The position numbers and the translations under genes are program-made. The notes under the pieces were generated by a model that worked only from the letters and a program-made list of their open reading frames with translations, did no database searches and had not been told where the DNA came from. From NCBI RefSeq assembly GCF_902506535.1, contig NZ_LR733824.1, positions 774,526-838,525 of the forward strand: a DNA stretch of 64,000 nucleotides. The letters run 5' to 3'. The stretch comes from Pseudomonas sp. 8Z. Lineage in GTDB: Bacteria; Pseudomonadota; Gammaproteobacteria; Pseudomonadales; Pseudomonadaceae. Below are positions 9,586 through 19,588 of this stretch, in pieces (position 1 is the stretch's first letter; each line of letters starts with the position of its first letter).

Positions 9586-10290
9586 ATGCCCCAGCAATAC
9601 CTGACACTTTTCATTCTGCTGCTGGCATTCCTGACCCTGGGATGGCTCCTCATCAGGCGCGGGAAAACCGGCCGTCAAACCAAACTATCCGACGACCTTG
9701 CAGACAGCGAAGTTATCCATGATTGCCTGGATCTGCTTGAAGCCCTACAAAAACACCGGGGTCTAGGCGGCCTGCAAGACAGTGCAGGCATCAACCAACG
9801 CCTAGCCATAGCTCGCCATATCGATCAACTTTTTCAGCACTGGCCACACAGCCATCCCCCGCCTGCACTCACGGATAAGTGGCCAGCACTCCAGCGCAAC
9901 CCGGCAGACTTCGATGCTCACTGCCAGTTGATCGAAGCGCTGCTTACACTGATTGAGCAACTTGAGGATCGCCTACAGCGCAGGCGAGCAAACTTTCGCG
10001 GCATCGGTCAGGCCTGCCGAGCTGTCGAAGACCTCGCTCGCCTGCGTGGCCTCTGCGTACGCGCGGCGCGCAACCGACGCTGCCCATCGGGACTGCAGAT
10101 GCAACTGCGCTTCATCTGCCAGCGCTTACGCAGCCACTCACCCGATCAGCAAATACTGACCCTGCTGACACACCTCGAACAGGAACTCATCGACACACGG
10201 CACATCCGTCTCACACCTGGGCAGTGCTTCGCCCTGCTCACTCCACTGATCGATGAACGCTTGCAGGCAATCCGCCAGGAGCACAGATGA
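9586..10290 (+). CDS. Membrane-anchored protein of unknown function
   Basis: A 234-residue protein with one N-terminal transmembrane helix (about residues 6-22, LFILLLAFLTLGWLL), then a cytoplasmic, mainly helical domain. The LEALQKHRGLGG segment resembles the first helix of nitrate/nitrite-sensing NIT-type domains, which begin with a similar QKERGLS motif; this is a weak resemblance. The start ATG at 9586 has GAGAG upstream. It lies 72 bases before the Lon-type protease gene and runs in the same direction. No firm function can be given. Confidence 0.65.
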   Translation: MPQQYLTLFILLLAFLTLGWLLIRRGKTGRQTKLSDDLADSEVIHDCLDLLEALQKHRGLGGLQDSAGINQRLAIARHIDQLFQHWPHSHPPPALTDKWPALQRNPADFDAHCQLIEALLTLIEQLEDRLQRRRANFRGIGQACRAVEDLARLRGLCVRAARNRRCPSGLQMQLRFICQRLRSHSPDQQILTLLTHLEQELIDTRHIRLTPGQCFALLTPLIDERLQAIRQEHR

Positions 10291-10362
10291 AGCCGACGGC
10301 AGACGTTGAAAAGCACCAAGCTTCGCCCCATGTAGCAGCCAACGTACACGCACAGGTGCTCC

Positions 10363-12759
10363 ATGAACGATCAGGACAACACCCCAGAAGCCGTCGAGGT
10401 TCACGTCCAGGCTGACAGCACCAGCCTGGTACTGCCCGCGCAGCAGTTGCCGGACAAGCTCTACATCATCCCCATCCACAACCGCCCGTTCTTCCCTGCC
10501 CAGGTACTGCCGGTGATCGTCAACCAGCAGCCCTGGGGCCGAACCCTGACGCGCGTGGGCAATACCGAGCACAAGTGCATGGCGGTGTTCTTCGTCGACA
10601 CCCCACCGGACGAGCACGGCGAGTTCGATCTCGACAGCCTGCCCGAGCACGGCACCTTGGTGCGCGTGCACCATGTCAGCGAGGAAGGCGGCAAGCTGCA
10701 GTTCGTCGCCCAGGGTCTGAGCCGCGTGCGTATTCGCGGCTGGCTCAGCCGTCGCGGCCCTTATCTGGCTGAGGTCGAATACCCACAGTCGCCCAACGAC
10801 TCACGTGACGAGGTCAAGGCTTACGGCATGGCGCTGATCAACGCGATCAAGGAGCTGCTGCCGCTCAACCCGCTGTATAGCGAAGAGCTGAAGAACTACC
10901 TGAACCGCTTCAGCCCCAACGACCCGTCACCACTCACCGACTTCGCCGCAGCGCTGACCACCGCTTCCGGCACCGAACTGCAGGAAGTGCTCGACACCGT
11001 GCCCATGCTCAAGCGCATGGAGAAGGTACTGCCGCTGCTGCGCAAGGAGGTCGAGGTCGGCCGCTTGCAGAAGGAGCTGTCGGCCGAAGTGAACAAACAG
11101 ATCGGCGAACGCCAGCGCGAGTTCTTCCTCAAGGAACAGCTCAAGCTGATCCAGCAGGAGCTGGGCATCAGCAAGGACGACAAGAGCGCCGACCGCGAGG
11201 AATTCCTCGCCCGCCTCGAAGGCAAAACCCTGCCGGCGCCCGCGCAGAAGCGCATCGATGAGGAGCTGAACAAGCTGTCAATCCTCGAAGCGGGATCGCC
11301 GGAATACGCCGTCACCCGCAACTACTTGGATTGGGCCACCGCCCTGCCCTGGGGCGTACATGGCGAGGACAAGCTCGACCTGGGCCGCGCCCGCAAGGTG
11401 CTGGACAAGCACCACGCTGGCATGGACGACATCAAGCAGCGCATCACCGAGTTCCTCGCCGTCGGCGCCTTCAAGGGCGAGATCGCCGGCTCCATCGTGC
11501 TGCTGGTCGGCCCGCCCGGCGTGGGCAAGACCAGCATCGGCAAATCCATCGCCGAATCCCTCGGTCGGCCGTTCTACCGGTTCTCTGTGGGCGGCATGCG
11601 TGACGAGGCGGAGATCAAGGGCCATCGCCGCACCTACATCGGCGCCATGCCCGGCAAGCTGGTGCAGGCGCTGAAGGAAACCGAGGTGATGAACCCAGTG
11701 ATCATGCTCGACGAGATCGACAAGATGGGCACCAGCTACCAGGGCGACCCGGCCTCGGCGCTGCTGGAAACCCTCGACCCGGAGCAGAACGTCGAGTTTC
11801 TCGATCATTACCTCGACCTGCGCCTGGACCTGTCCAAGGTGCTGTTCGTCTGCACCGCCAACACCCTCGACTCCATCCCCGGCCCGCTGCTCGACCGCAT
11901 GGAGGTGATTCGCCTGTCCGGCTACATCACCGAGGAAAAACTGGCCATCGCCAAGCGTCACCTGTGGCCCAAGCAATTGGAGAAAGCCGGCGTGCCGAAG
12001 GCGCGTCTGTCCATCAGCGATGCAGCGCTGCGCGCGGTGATCGAAGGTTACGCCCGCGAGGCCGGCGTGCGTCAGCTTGAGAAACAACTGGGCAAACTGG
12101 TGCGTAAATCCGTAGTGAAATTGCTGGATGATCCTGAAACGAAAATCCGCATTGGCGCCAAGGATCTGGAACAAGCCCTCGGCATGCCGGTGTTCCGCAA
12201 CGAGCGGGTATTGGCCGGCACCGGGGTGATTACCGGCCTGGCCTGGACCAGCATGGGCGGCGCCACACTGCCGATCGAGGCGACGCGCATCCACACGCTC
12301 AACCGCGGCTTCAAGCTCACCGGCCAGCTCGGCGAAGTGATGAAGGAATCGGCGGAAATCGCTTACAGCTACGTCAGCTCGCACCTGAAGCAGCTCGGCG
12401 GCGACCCGACCTTCTTCGACCAGGCCTTCATCCACCTGCACGTGCCGGAAGGCGCCACGCCCAAGGACGGCCCCAGCGCGGGCATCACCATGGCCAGCGC
12501 CCTGCTTTCGCTCGCGCGCAATCAGGCGCCGAAGAAAGGTGTAGCCATGACCGGCGAGCTGACCCTCACCGGCCAGGTGCTGCCCATCGGCGGCGTGCGC
12601 GAGAAGGTGATCGCGGCGCGGCGGCAGAAGATCCATGAACTGATCCTTCCGGAGGCCAATCGCGGCAGTTACGAGGAGTTGCCTGACTATCTCAAGGAAG
12701 GCATCACCGTGCACTTCGCCAAGCGCTATGGCGACGTGGCCAAGGTGTTGTTCGACTAA
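10363..12759 (+). CDS. asrA: Lon-type ATP-dependent protease, AsrA-like
   Basis: A 798-residue Lon protease. The order is the N-terminal LON substrate domain (about residues 30-220), a coiled linker, an AAA+ module with Walker A GPPGVGKT (383-390) and Walker [11 protein letters not shown], then the protease domain. The catalytic dyad is Ser705 in PKDGPSAG and Lys748 in GGVREKV. It degrades misfolded and regulatory proteins in the cytoplasm. Pseudomonads have a main Lon next to clpX. This gene instead sits beside a chagasin-like inhibitor, as I recall for the AsrA heat-shock/aminoglycoside-stress Lon paralogue of P. aeruginosa. Confidence 0.9.
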   Translation: MNDQDNTPEAVEVHVQADSTSLVLPAQQLPDKLYIIPIHNRPFFPAQVLPVIVNQQPWGRTLTRVGNTEHKCMAVFFVDTPPDEHGEFDLDSLPEHGTLVRVHHVSEEGGKLQFVAQGLSRVRIRGWLSRRGPYLAEVEYPQSPNDSRDEVKAYGMALINAIKELLPLNPLYSEELKNYLNRFSPNDPSPLTDFAAALTTASGTELQEVLDTVPMLKRMEKVLPLLRKEVEVGRLQKELSAEVNKQIGERQREFFLKEQLKLIQQELGISKDDKSADREEFLARLEGKTLPAPAQKRIDEELNKLSILEAGSPEYAVTRNYLDWATALPWGVHGEDKLDLGRARKVLDKHHAGMDDIKQRITEFLAVGAFKGEIAGSIVLLVGPPGVGKTSIGKSIAESLGRPFYRFSVGGMRDEAEIKGHRRTYIGAMPGKLVQALKETEVMNPVIMLDEIDKMGTSYQGDPASALLETLDPEQNVEFLDHYLDLRLDLSKVLFVCTANTLDSIPGPLLDRMEVIRLSGYITEEKLAIAKRHLWPKQLEKAGVPKARLSISDAALRAVIEGYAREAGVRQLEKQLGKLVRKSVVKLLDDPETKIRIGAKDLEQALGMPVFRNERVLAGTGVITGLAWTSMGGATLPIEATRIHTLNRGFKLTGQLGEVMKESAEIAYSYVSSHLKQLGGDPTFFDQAFIHLHVPEGATPKDGPSAGITMASALLSLARNQAPKKGVAMTGELTLTGQVLPIGGVREKVIAARRQKIHELILPEANRGSYEELPDYLKEGITVHFAKRYGDVAKVLFD

Positions 12760-12770
12760 CACCACAAAGA

Positions 12771-12840
12771 TCGCCGCTGAAGCGCCTCCCACAGAGCACA
12801 ACCTGATCACGCTCTCGTGGGAGGGGCTTTAGCCGCGACG
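12771..12840. repeat. Inverted REP pair after the Lon gene
   Basis: Facing units TCGCCGCTGAAGCGCCTCCCAC (split by imperfections) at 12771-12792 and GTGGGAGGGGCTTTAGCCGCGA at about 12818-12838. They form a stem-loop 11 bases past the protease stop, probably acting as mRNA 3'-end protection or termination. Confidence 0.75.
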
Positions 12841-12914
12841 GTATAAGCAGCGAGGTCGCGCCCGGCAAGCCAATGCGGCTATGCTGGGCCAGGTTTCGTC
12901 GACTGGAGTTCGTC

Positions 12915-13307
12915 ATGCACGCCACCTTGCGCCTGCTTACCTTACCCGTCCTGGCCCTACTCAGCGCCTGCGCTCATCAGAGCGGCACGCTGGAGTTGAG
13001 CAAGCAGCGGCAATGCCCGCTGACGCTGGACAAGGGCCAGCAACTGATCCTCAGCCTGCCGAGCAATCCCACCACTGGTTTTCGCTGGGAAATTCGCGAC
13101 GGCGCGGAGAAAGTGCTGCGCAGCCTCGGCCCCGAGGTCTACAGCAACCCGGAAGACGCCGGGCTGGTGGGCGCAGGCGGCATATCCATCTGGCGTTTCA
13201 CGGCGCGCGACGCTGGCGAAGGCCGCCTGCTACTGACCTACCAGCAGCCGTGGGAGCCGAACGTGCCGCCGGCGGAAACCTTCGAGTGCGAACTGCGGGT
13301 GAAATGA
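12915..13307 (+). CDS. Chagasin-type cysteine protease inhibitor lipoprotein
   Basis: A 130-residue protein with a lipoprotein signal: a hydrophobic stretch ending in the lipobox LLSAC puts the lipidated cysteine at residue 19. The mature part carries the chagasin (I42) loops: NPTTGF (loop 2), the glycine-rich GAGG (loop 4), and QPWEP in place of the usual RPW (loop 6). These loops plug the active site of papain-family proteases. It is probably in the periplasm, tethered to a membrane. The ATG at 12915 has GGAG seven bases upstream. Its pairing with the AsrA-like Lon gene appears conserved in pseudomonads (from memory). Confidence 0.85.
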   Translation: MHATLRLLTLPVLALLSACAHQSGTLELSKQRQCPLTLDKGQQLILSLPSNPTTGFRWEIRDGAEKVLRSLGPEVYSNPEDAGLVGAGGISIWRFTARDAGEGRLLLTYQQPWEPNVPPAETFECELRVK

Positions 13308-13336
13308 CCCGACGGCTTCTGTGGGGCGCTTCCCGT

Positions 13337-13692
13337 GGGGCGGGTGCAACCCGCCACCTATTTATGGCGGGTTGCACCCGCCCTACATCTGACGGCATCT
13401 CCACCTGGCGCTTCAACGCGCGCTAAATCAGCAGTGGAAACCTTCGAGGAACCAGCGAAGAAAGCTGATCCCGTGGGAGGGGCTTTAGCCGCGACGATTC
13501 GAAATAAATCGTGACTGCGGCGCTTACCTCATATTTGTAGGGCGGGTGCAACCCGCCAACTATTCATGGCGGGTTTCGCCCGCCCTACAGGCTGAGAATG
13601 AGCGGGGGCATCATGCCCCCGCTCCCACTTTTCGCGGCTGAAGCCGCTCCTACAATTTGAAGCGTGCACGTAGGAGCGGCTTCAGCCGCGAA
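13337..13692. repeat. Cluster of hairpin repeats (REP and GGCGGGT type)
   Basis: This 405-base gap between the inhibitor and ABC permease genes holds no gene I can support. It holds four repeat structures. A GGGCGGGTGCAACCCGCC hairpin spans 13337-13383. A single GTGGGAGGGGCTTTAGCCGCGA unit lies near 13475. A second GGCGGGT hairpin spans 13538-13588. An inverted REP pair has arms at 13632-13653 and 13670-13691. Two sequence families alternate. The cluster lies where two genes converge. Confidence 0.85.
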
Positions 13693-13712
13693 TGCCCCTC
13701 TCACGCTCAGCT

Positions 13713-14470
13713 TCAGCTCTTGAGCCGGTAACCGGTCCTGAAGATCCAGCCCACCAGCGCGATGCACAGCGCCAGAAAACCCAGCACCATCGCCAGGCTG
13801 ACGCCGACGTTGACGTCGGACACGCCGTAGAAGCTCCAGCGGAAGGCGCTGATCAGGTACACCACCGGGTTGAACAGGGTCACCGTCTGCCAGGCCGGCG
13901 GCAGCATGCTGATGGAATAGAACGCACCGCCGAGGAAGGTCAGCGGCGTGACGATCAGCGCCGGGACGATCTGCAGCTTCTCCCAGCCATCGGCCCACAC
14001 GCCGATGATGAAGCCGAACAGGCTGAAGGTCAGCGCCGTCAGTACCAGGAACGCTGCCATCCACAGCGGATGCTGAATCTCGAAATCGACGAACAGCCTG
14101 GCGGTGAGCAGGATGATGATGCCGAGGATCACCGACTTGGTGGCTGCCGCGCCGACATAACCGATCAGAATCTCCAGGTACGAGACCGGCGCCGAGAGAA
14201 TCTCGTAGATGCTACCCGAGTACTTGGGCATGTAGATGCCGAACGAGGCGTTGGAAATGCTCTCGGTCAGCAGCGCCAGCATGATCAGGCCGGGAATGAT
14301 GAAGGCGCCGTAGCTCACGCCGTGCACCTGAGTCATGCTCGCACCGATGGCCGAGCCGAACACCACGAAGTACAGCGAGGTGCTGATCACCGGCGTGGCG
14401 ATGCTCTGCAGCAAGGTGCGCCAGGTGCGTGCCAGCTCGAACAGGTAGATGGCCTTGATGGCATACAGGT

Positions 14471-14474
<4 letters not shown>
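13713..14474 (-). CDS. ABC-2 type transporter permease
   Basis: A 253-residue integral membrane protein with six hydrophobic segments and the ABC-2 family pattern seen in YadH-like exporters. These include [20 protein letters not shown] at the start and the [20 protein letters not shown] motif near residue 190. It forms the channel of a two-gene export ABC transporter with the ATPase encoded just upstream (four-base ATGA overlap). The substrate is unknown; homologues are linked to drug or lipid-linked compound export. Confidence 0.88.
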
Positions 14475-15400
<926 letters not shown>

Positions 15401-15571
15401 GGTAATCGCCCCTTGCTTGCGGAAAACGCGACAGTTTACAGGGCTTAGCGCCAGGAGAAAAAACGGCGCACTTGTGGTGCGCCGGGGGTACTACGGGGAG
15501 GGAAGGAACGATTGCACCGCTTGTGACGGTGCAACGATAGGCCAGGCAGCAGGCGCTGTCCGGCGTATGCC

Positions 15572-15622
15572 GTAGGGCGGGTGCAACCCGCCACCTCGAT
15601 TGACGGGTTGCACCCGCCCTAC
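15572..15622. repeat. GGCGGGT-type hairpin repeat
   Basis: Arms GTAGGGCGGGTGCAACCCG (from 15572) and CGGGTTGCACCCGCCCTAC (to 15622). The right arm contains the TAG stop codon of the downstream-lying minus-strand dehydrogenase gene, so the repeat overlaps its coding end. Same family as the hairpins at 13337 and 13538. Confidence 0.85.
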
Positions 15623-16560
15623 AATGGGGTCAACAGTTTGCCGGTGGCGATGTAGGCGCGCAGGTTGTCGAGCACCAGGTCGGCCATCTGCTGGCGCGTC
15701 TCGACACTGCCGCTGCCGACATGCGGCAACAGCACCACGTTATCCAGTTCGCGTAGCGCCGCAGGCACCTGGGGTTCGCGCTCGAACACGTCCAGCCCGG
15801 CGCCACCAATTACCTTGTCCTGCAACGCCGTGATCAGCGCAGCCTCATCGACCACCGAGCCACGTGCGACGTTGACCAGAAAGCCATCTGGCCCGAGCGC
15901 TTCGAGCACCTCGGCGTTGATCAGATGATGGGTAGCCTTGCCCCCCGGACAAGTCAGCACCAGGAAGTCCGCCCAGCGCGCCAGTGCCAGCAGATCCGGC
16001 TCATGCGGGTAAGGGCTGCCCTCCACCGGTCGGCGGTTGTGATAACGCACCGGCATGGAGAAGCCCGACGCGCGCAGTGCCACCGCCTCGCCGATACGAC
16101 CGAGACCGACGATGCCCAGGCGTTTGCCGCTGACCCGGCGCGCCAGCGGGAAGCCCGTGGTGCTGCTCCAGGCGCCACTGCGCACGAAGCGGTCGGCCTC
16201 GGACAGGCGCCGCGCGCTGTCGATCATCAGGCCCATGGCCAGGTCGGCCACGCAATCGTTGAGCACATCCGGGGTGGTGCTGAGCACGATGCCGCGATCA
16301 CGCAGCAGATCCAACGGATAGGGGTCGTAACCAACACCGAAGCTGCTGATCGCTTGCAGGTTGGGCAACAGTGCGAGTTGCTCAGCCGTACAGCCGAAAC
16401 GTGCCGAAGACACCATGTACAGAAACTGCGCGCCGTGCTCACGCAGAAACGCCAGCGGCTCGGCCTGTTGCCACAGCGCGCTGACCTCGTACGCCTCGGC
16501 CAGCTCGCGGTTGAAGCGCTCGCTTAGCGGGCCAATTTGCAACACCTTGGCTTTGCTCAT
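15619..16560 (-). CDS. D-isomer-specific 2-hydroxyacid dehydrogenase (NAD(P))
   Basis: A 313-residue member of the D-2-hydroxyacid dehydrogenase family, like the GhrB/hydroxypyruvate-glyoxylate reductases. The dinucleotide motif GLGRIG is at 152-157. The catalytic Arg233 (VARGSVVDE), Glu262 (REP) and His280 (LPHVGS) are all present. The AGGAGG ribosome site is five bases before the ATG. It is the last gene of the minus-strand aldarate run, 26 bases after an FAD-linked 2-hydroxyacid oxidase. That pairing suggests both act on one carbon of a shared hydroxyacid. The substrate is not known. Confidence 0.88.
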   Translation of the reverse strand: MSKAKVLQIGPLSERFNRELAEAYEVSALWQQAEPLAFLREHGAQFLYMVSSARFGCTAEQLALLPNLQAISSFGVGYDPYPLDLLRDRGIVLSTTPDVLNDCVADLAMGLMIDSARRLSEADRFVRSGAWSSTTGFPLARRVSGKRLGIVGLGRIGEAVALRASGFSMPVRYHNRRPVEGSPYPHEPDLLALARWADFLVLTCPGGKATHHLINAEVLEALGPDGFLVNVARGSVVDEAALITALQDKVIGGAGLDVFEREPQVPAALRELDNVVLLPHVGSGSVETRQQMADLVLDNLRAYIATGKLLTPL

Positions 16561-16586
16561 GGAACCTCCTGTTTCGTATGTACGAT

Positions 16587-18005
16587 TTACAACACTTTGC
16601 CTGGATTCATCAGCCCGGCCGGATCCAGCACCTGCTTGATGCGCGCCATCAACTCAAGCTCCAACGGCGCCTTGTAGTGCTGCGCAGCCAGACGTTTGGA
16701 TTGGCCCAGACCATGTTCGGCACTGATGCTGCCGGCATCTTGCAGGGTTGAGTCATAGATCAGCCGCATGATCACCTCGGCCTGCGCCTTGAACGGCGCA
16801 TCCTCGGCGCCAACCGGCTTGCTGATGTTGTAATGCAGGTTGCCGTCACCGACATGCCCGTAGGCCACGATCCGCACACCGGGGAAGGCCTGTTGCAGCG
16901 CGGCATCGGTGCGTGCGATGAAGTCAGGGATACGGCTGACCGGCACGCTGATGTCGTGCTTGAGGCTCGGCCCCTCGTGGTTCTGCGCCTCCGAGATGCC
17001 TTCGCGCAGCGCCCACAAGGCGCGCACCTGAGCGTCGCTGGCGGCAACCACGGCATCCAGCGCCACGCCTTGCTCGAAGGCGGCGCCAAGGCCCTCTTCC
17101 AGCAATTCGTTCAAGGGCGCGTTGGGTTGGGTGTCGCTCAGCTCGATCAGCACGTACCAGGGGTGCACCTCGGCGAACGGATCGCTGACACCGGAGACAT
17201 GGCGCAGGACGAACTCCACGCTTTGCCGCGACATCAGCTCGAAGCCGGTCAGGCGGTCGCCACATAGCCCACGCATCTGCCCGATCAGCTCGATGGCTGC
17301 CTGCGGACTCGGCAGTGCTACCCAAGCGGTGGTCAGGCTGCGCACGGCAGGGAACAGTTTGAGCACGGCGGCAGTGATGATGCCCAGGGTGCCCTCACTG
17401 CCGATAAACAGGTGCTTGAGGTCGTAGCCGGTGTTGTCCTTGCGCAACCCGCGCAGGCCGTCCCAGATACGCCCATCAGGCAACACCACTTCCAGACCCA
17501 GGGTCAGGTCGCGCATGTTGCCGTAGCGCAGCACCGCGGTGCCACCGGCATTGGTCGCCAGGTTGCCACCGACCGTGCAACTACCTTCGGCGCCCAAGGA
17601 CAGCGGGAACAGTCGACCCACCTCGGCGGCGGCTTCCTGCAACTGTTGCAGGATCACCCCGGCCTCGACGGTGATGGTTTCATTGCCCACGTCCACTGCG
17701 CGGATGCGTTTCATGCGCGTCAGCGACAGCACGATCTGCGCGCCAGAGCCGTCAGGGATCGAGCCGCCGCACAGGCCGGTATTGCCGCCTTGTGGCACCA
17801 GAGCAACGCCAGCCTGCGCGCACAAGCGCACCACGGCGGCAACCTCCTCGGTCGAAGCGGGACGCAACACCGCCGCCGCCTGACCACGATAGGCGCCGCG
17901 CCAGTCGCTCAGGTAGCTCTGCATACGCTCGGCATCAAGGATCAGGCCAGTCTCGCCGACCGCCTCGCGCAATGCCTCAAGCAGATCATCGGACAGGCCC
18001 GTCAT
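16587..18005 (-). CDS. FAD-linked D-2-hydroxyacid dehydrogenase/oxidase
   Basis: A 472-residue member of the GlcD/D-lactate/D-2-hydroxyglutarate dehydrogenase family. The PCMH-type FAD domain (about residues 37-215) includes PQGGNTGLCGGS and the GSEGTLGIIT loop. The C-terminal FAD-oxidase domain carries GHVGDGNLHYN, a metal and substrate site, and the closing AEHGLGQSKR. It lacks the iron-sulphur extension of larger relatives. It starts one base after the garD stop, so it is coupled to garD. It probably oxidises a D-2-hydroxy acid arising in aldarate metabolism, passing electrons to a flavoprotein or quinone. Confidence 0.87.
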   Translation of the reverse strand: MTGLSDDLLEALREAVGETGLILDAERMQSYLSDWRGAYRGQAAAVLRPASTEEVAAVVRLCAQAGVALVPQGGNTGLCGGSIPDGSGAQIVLSLTRMKRIRAVDVGNETITVEAGVILQQLQEAAAEVGRLFPLSLGAEGSCTVGGNLATNAGGTAVLRYGNMRDLTLGLEVVLPDGRIWDGLRGLRKDNTGYDLKHLFIGSEGTLGIITAAVLKLFPAVRSLTTAWVALPSPQAAIELIGQMRGLCGDRLTGFELMSRQSVEFVLRHVSGVSDPFAEVHPWYVLIELSDTQPNAPLNELLEEGLGAAFEQGVALDAVVAASDAQVRALWALREGISEAQNHEGPSLKHDISVPVSRIPDFIARTDAALQQAFPGVRIVAYGHVGDGNLHYNISKPVGAEDAPFKAQAEVIMRLIYDSTLQDAGSISAEHGLGQSKRLAAQHYKAPLELELMARIKQVLDPAGLMNPGKVL

Positions 18006-18006
18006 C

Positions 18007-19563
18007 TCAGGTCACCGGCGCCGGGTTGAACAGCACCAGATCGTTGTGCAGGCGCAGGTGCTCGGCGCAGGTCTGCTTGCGACCGCTGGCCACGTCCAGA
18101 TAGAGCTGGAAGATGTGCCAGCCCATTTCCTCCAGCGTCATGCGCCCGGAGACGATCTGCCCGGCGTCGACGTCGATCAGGTCCGGCCAGCGCTCAGCCA
18201 GTTGCGTGCGTGTGGCCACCTTGATCACCGGCACCATGGACAGGCCGTACGGCGTGCCACGACCGGTGGTGAAGATGTGCAGATTCATACCTGCCGCCAG
18301 TTGCAGGGTGCCGCAGATGAAGTCGCTGGCCGGCGTGGCGCAGAACCACAGGCCCTTGCCGCGAATGCGCTCGCCCGGCGACACCACCCCGGCGATGGTG
18401 CCGTTGCCGGACTTGGCAATCGAACCCATGGCCTTCTCGACGATGTTGTTCAGCCCGCCCTTCTTGTTACCCGGCGTGGTGTTGGCACTGCGGTCGGCCA
18501 TGCCACGTTGCAGGTAGCAGTCGTACCAGTCCATCTCGCGGATCAATGCATCGGCCACCTCGACGCTCGCCGCGCGCGGGGTGAGCAGATGGATACCGTC
18601 ACGTACTTCGGTGTTTTCCGAGAACATCACGGTGGCGCCAGCGCGCACCAGCAGGTCAGCGGCCACACCCAAAGCCGGGTTGGCGGTGATGCCGGAGAAG
18701 GCATCGCTGCCGCCGCATTGCATGCCTACCACTAGTTCAGAGGCTGGAACCGTCTCACGGCGGCGCAGGTCGAGCACCTTCAGGCGCTCTTCGATCATGG
18801 CCATGATCTGCTCGACCATGCCGGTGAAACCGGTGCCGGAGTCCTGCAGGCGGAACAGCCAATCTTCCTCGTCCATGCCGTTGGTGAGCGCATCGCCATC
18901 CATCAACTGGTTGGCCTGCAACTTCTCGCAGCCCAGGCTGATCACCAGCGCCTGGCCGCCGAAGTTGGGGTTGCGGCTGATGTTGTACAGGGTGCGGATC
19001 GGCACCACGGCGTCCGGCGCGTTGATCGCCACGCCGCAGCCGTAGCTGTGCGACAGCGCCACCACGTCATCGACATTCGGATACTTGGGCAGGATTTCCT
19101 TGCGCACGCGCTCGACCACGTGATCGAGCACGCCGACCACGCACTGCACGGTGGTGCTCACGGCCAGGATGTTACGCGTGCCCACCGTACCATCGGCGTT
19201 GCGGAAACCTTCGAAGGTGTAACCCTCCAGCGGCTCGCCAGGCGTGGCCTTGATCGTTGCCTTGGGCAGGTTGTCGAGCACCGGCGGCTCGGGCATGCGC
19301 AACACCTGCTCGGTGACCCAGCTACCGGCCGCGATGGGCTTGAGCGCATAGCCGATGACCTCGCCATAGCGCACCACCTCACCGCCTTCGGCGATATTGA
19401 CCAGCGCCACCTTGTGGCTCTGCGGAATGCCTTCGATAGCCGTCAGGCCATCGTCGAACTGACCGCCCACGGCCACACCCTGGTCATTGACCACCACGCC
19501 GACGTTATCGCTCGGGTGCAGACGGATGTAACGGGGCGAATCCTGATGGGGAATCAACTGCAT
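18007..19563 (-). CDS. garD: Galactarate dehydratase
   Basis: A 518-residue UxaA/GarD-family dehydratase, close to the E. coli GarD length (523). The N-terminal SAF-like domain (about residues 10-100) is followed by the catalytic GarD domains. Conserved landmarks are the HSYGCG motif near residue 170, [11 protein letters not shown] and [11 protein letters not shown]. It dehydrates galactarate to 5-keto-4-deoxy-D-glucarate and needs Fe2+. The start is supported by TAGGAG upstream. It follows the MFS gene by 25 bases. Confidence 0.92.
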   Translation of the reverse strand: MQLIPHQDSPRYIRLHPSDNVGVVVNDQGVAVGGQFDDGLTAIEGIPQSHKVALVNIAEGGEVVRYGEVIGYALKPIAAGSWVTEQVLRMPEPPVLDNLPKATIKATPGEPLEGYTFEGFRNADGTVGTRNILAVSTTVQCVVGVLDHVVERVRKEILPKYPNVDDVVALSHSYGCGVAINAPDAVVPIRTLYNISRNPNFGGQALVISLGCEKLQANQLMDGDALTNGMDEEDWLFRLQDSGTGFTGMVEQIMAMIEERLKVLDLRRRETVPASELVVGMQCGGSDAFSGITANPALGVAADLLVRAGATVMFSENTEVRDGIHLLTPRAASVEVADALIREMDWYDCYLQRGMADRSANTTPGNKKGGLNNIVEKAMGSIAKSGNGTIAGVVSPGERIRGKGLWFCATPASDFICGTLQLAAGMNLHIFTTGRGTPYGLSMVPVIKVATRTQLAERWPDLIDVDAGQIVSGRMTLEEMGWHIFQLYLDVASGRKQTCAEHLRLHNDLVLFNPAPVT

Positions 19564-19588
19564 GGATAAGTTCTCCTACATTAGGCAC

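Noticed and set aside
11278..12810. A 510-codon minus-strand open frame
   Set aside because: Antisense to the Lon-type protease, with no recognisable domain.
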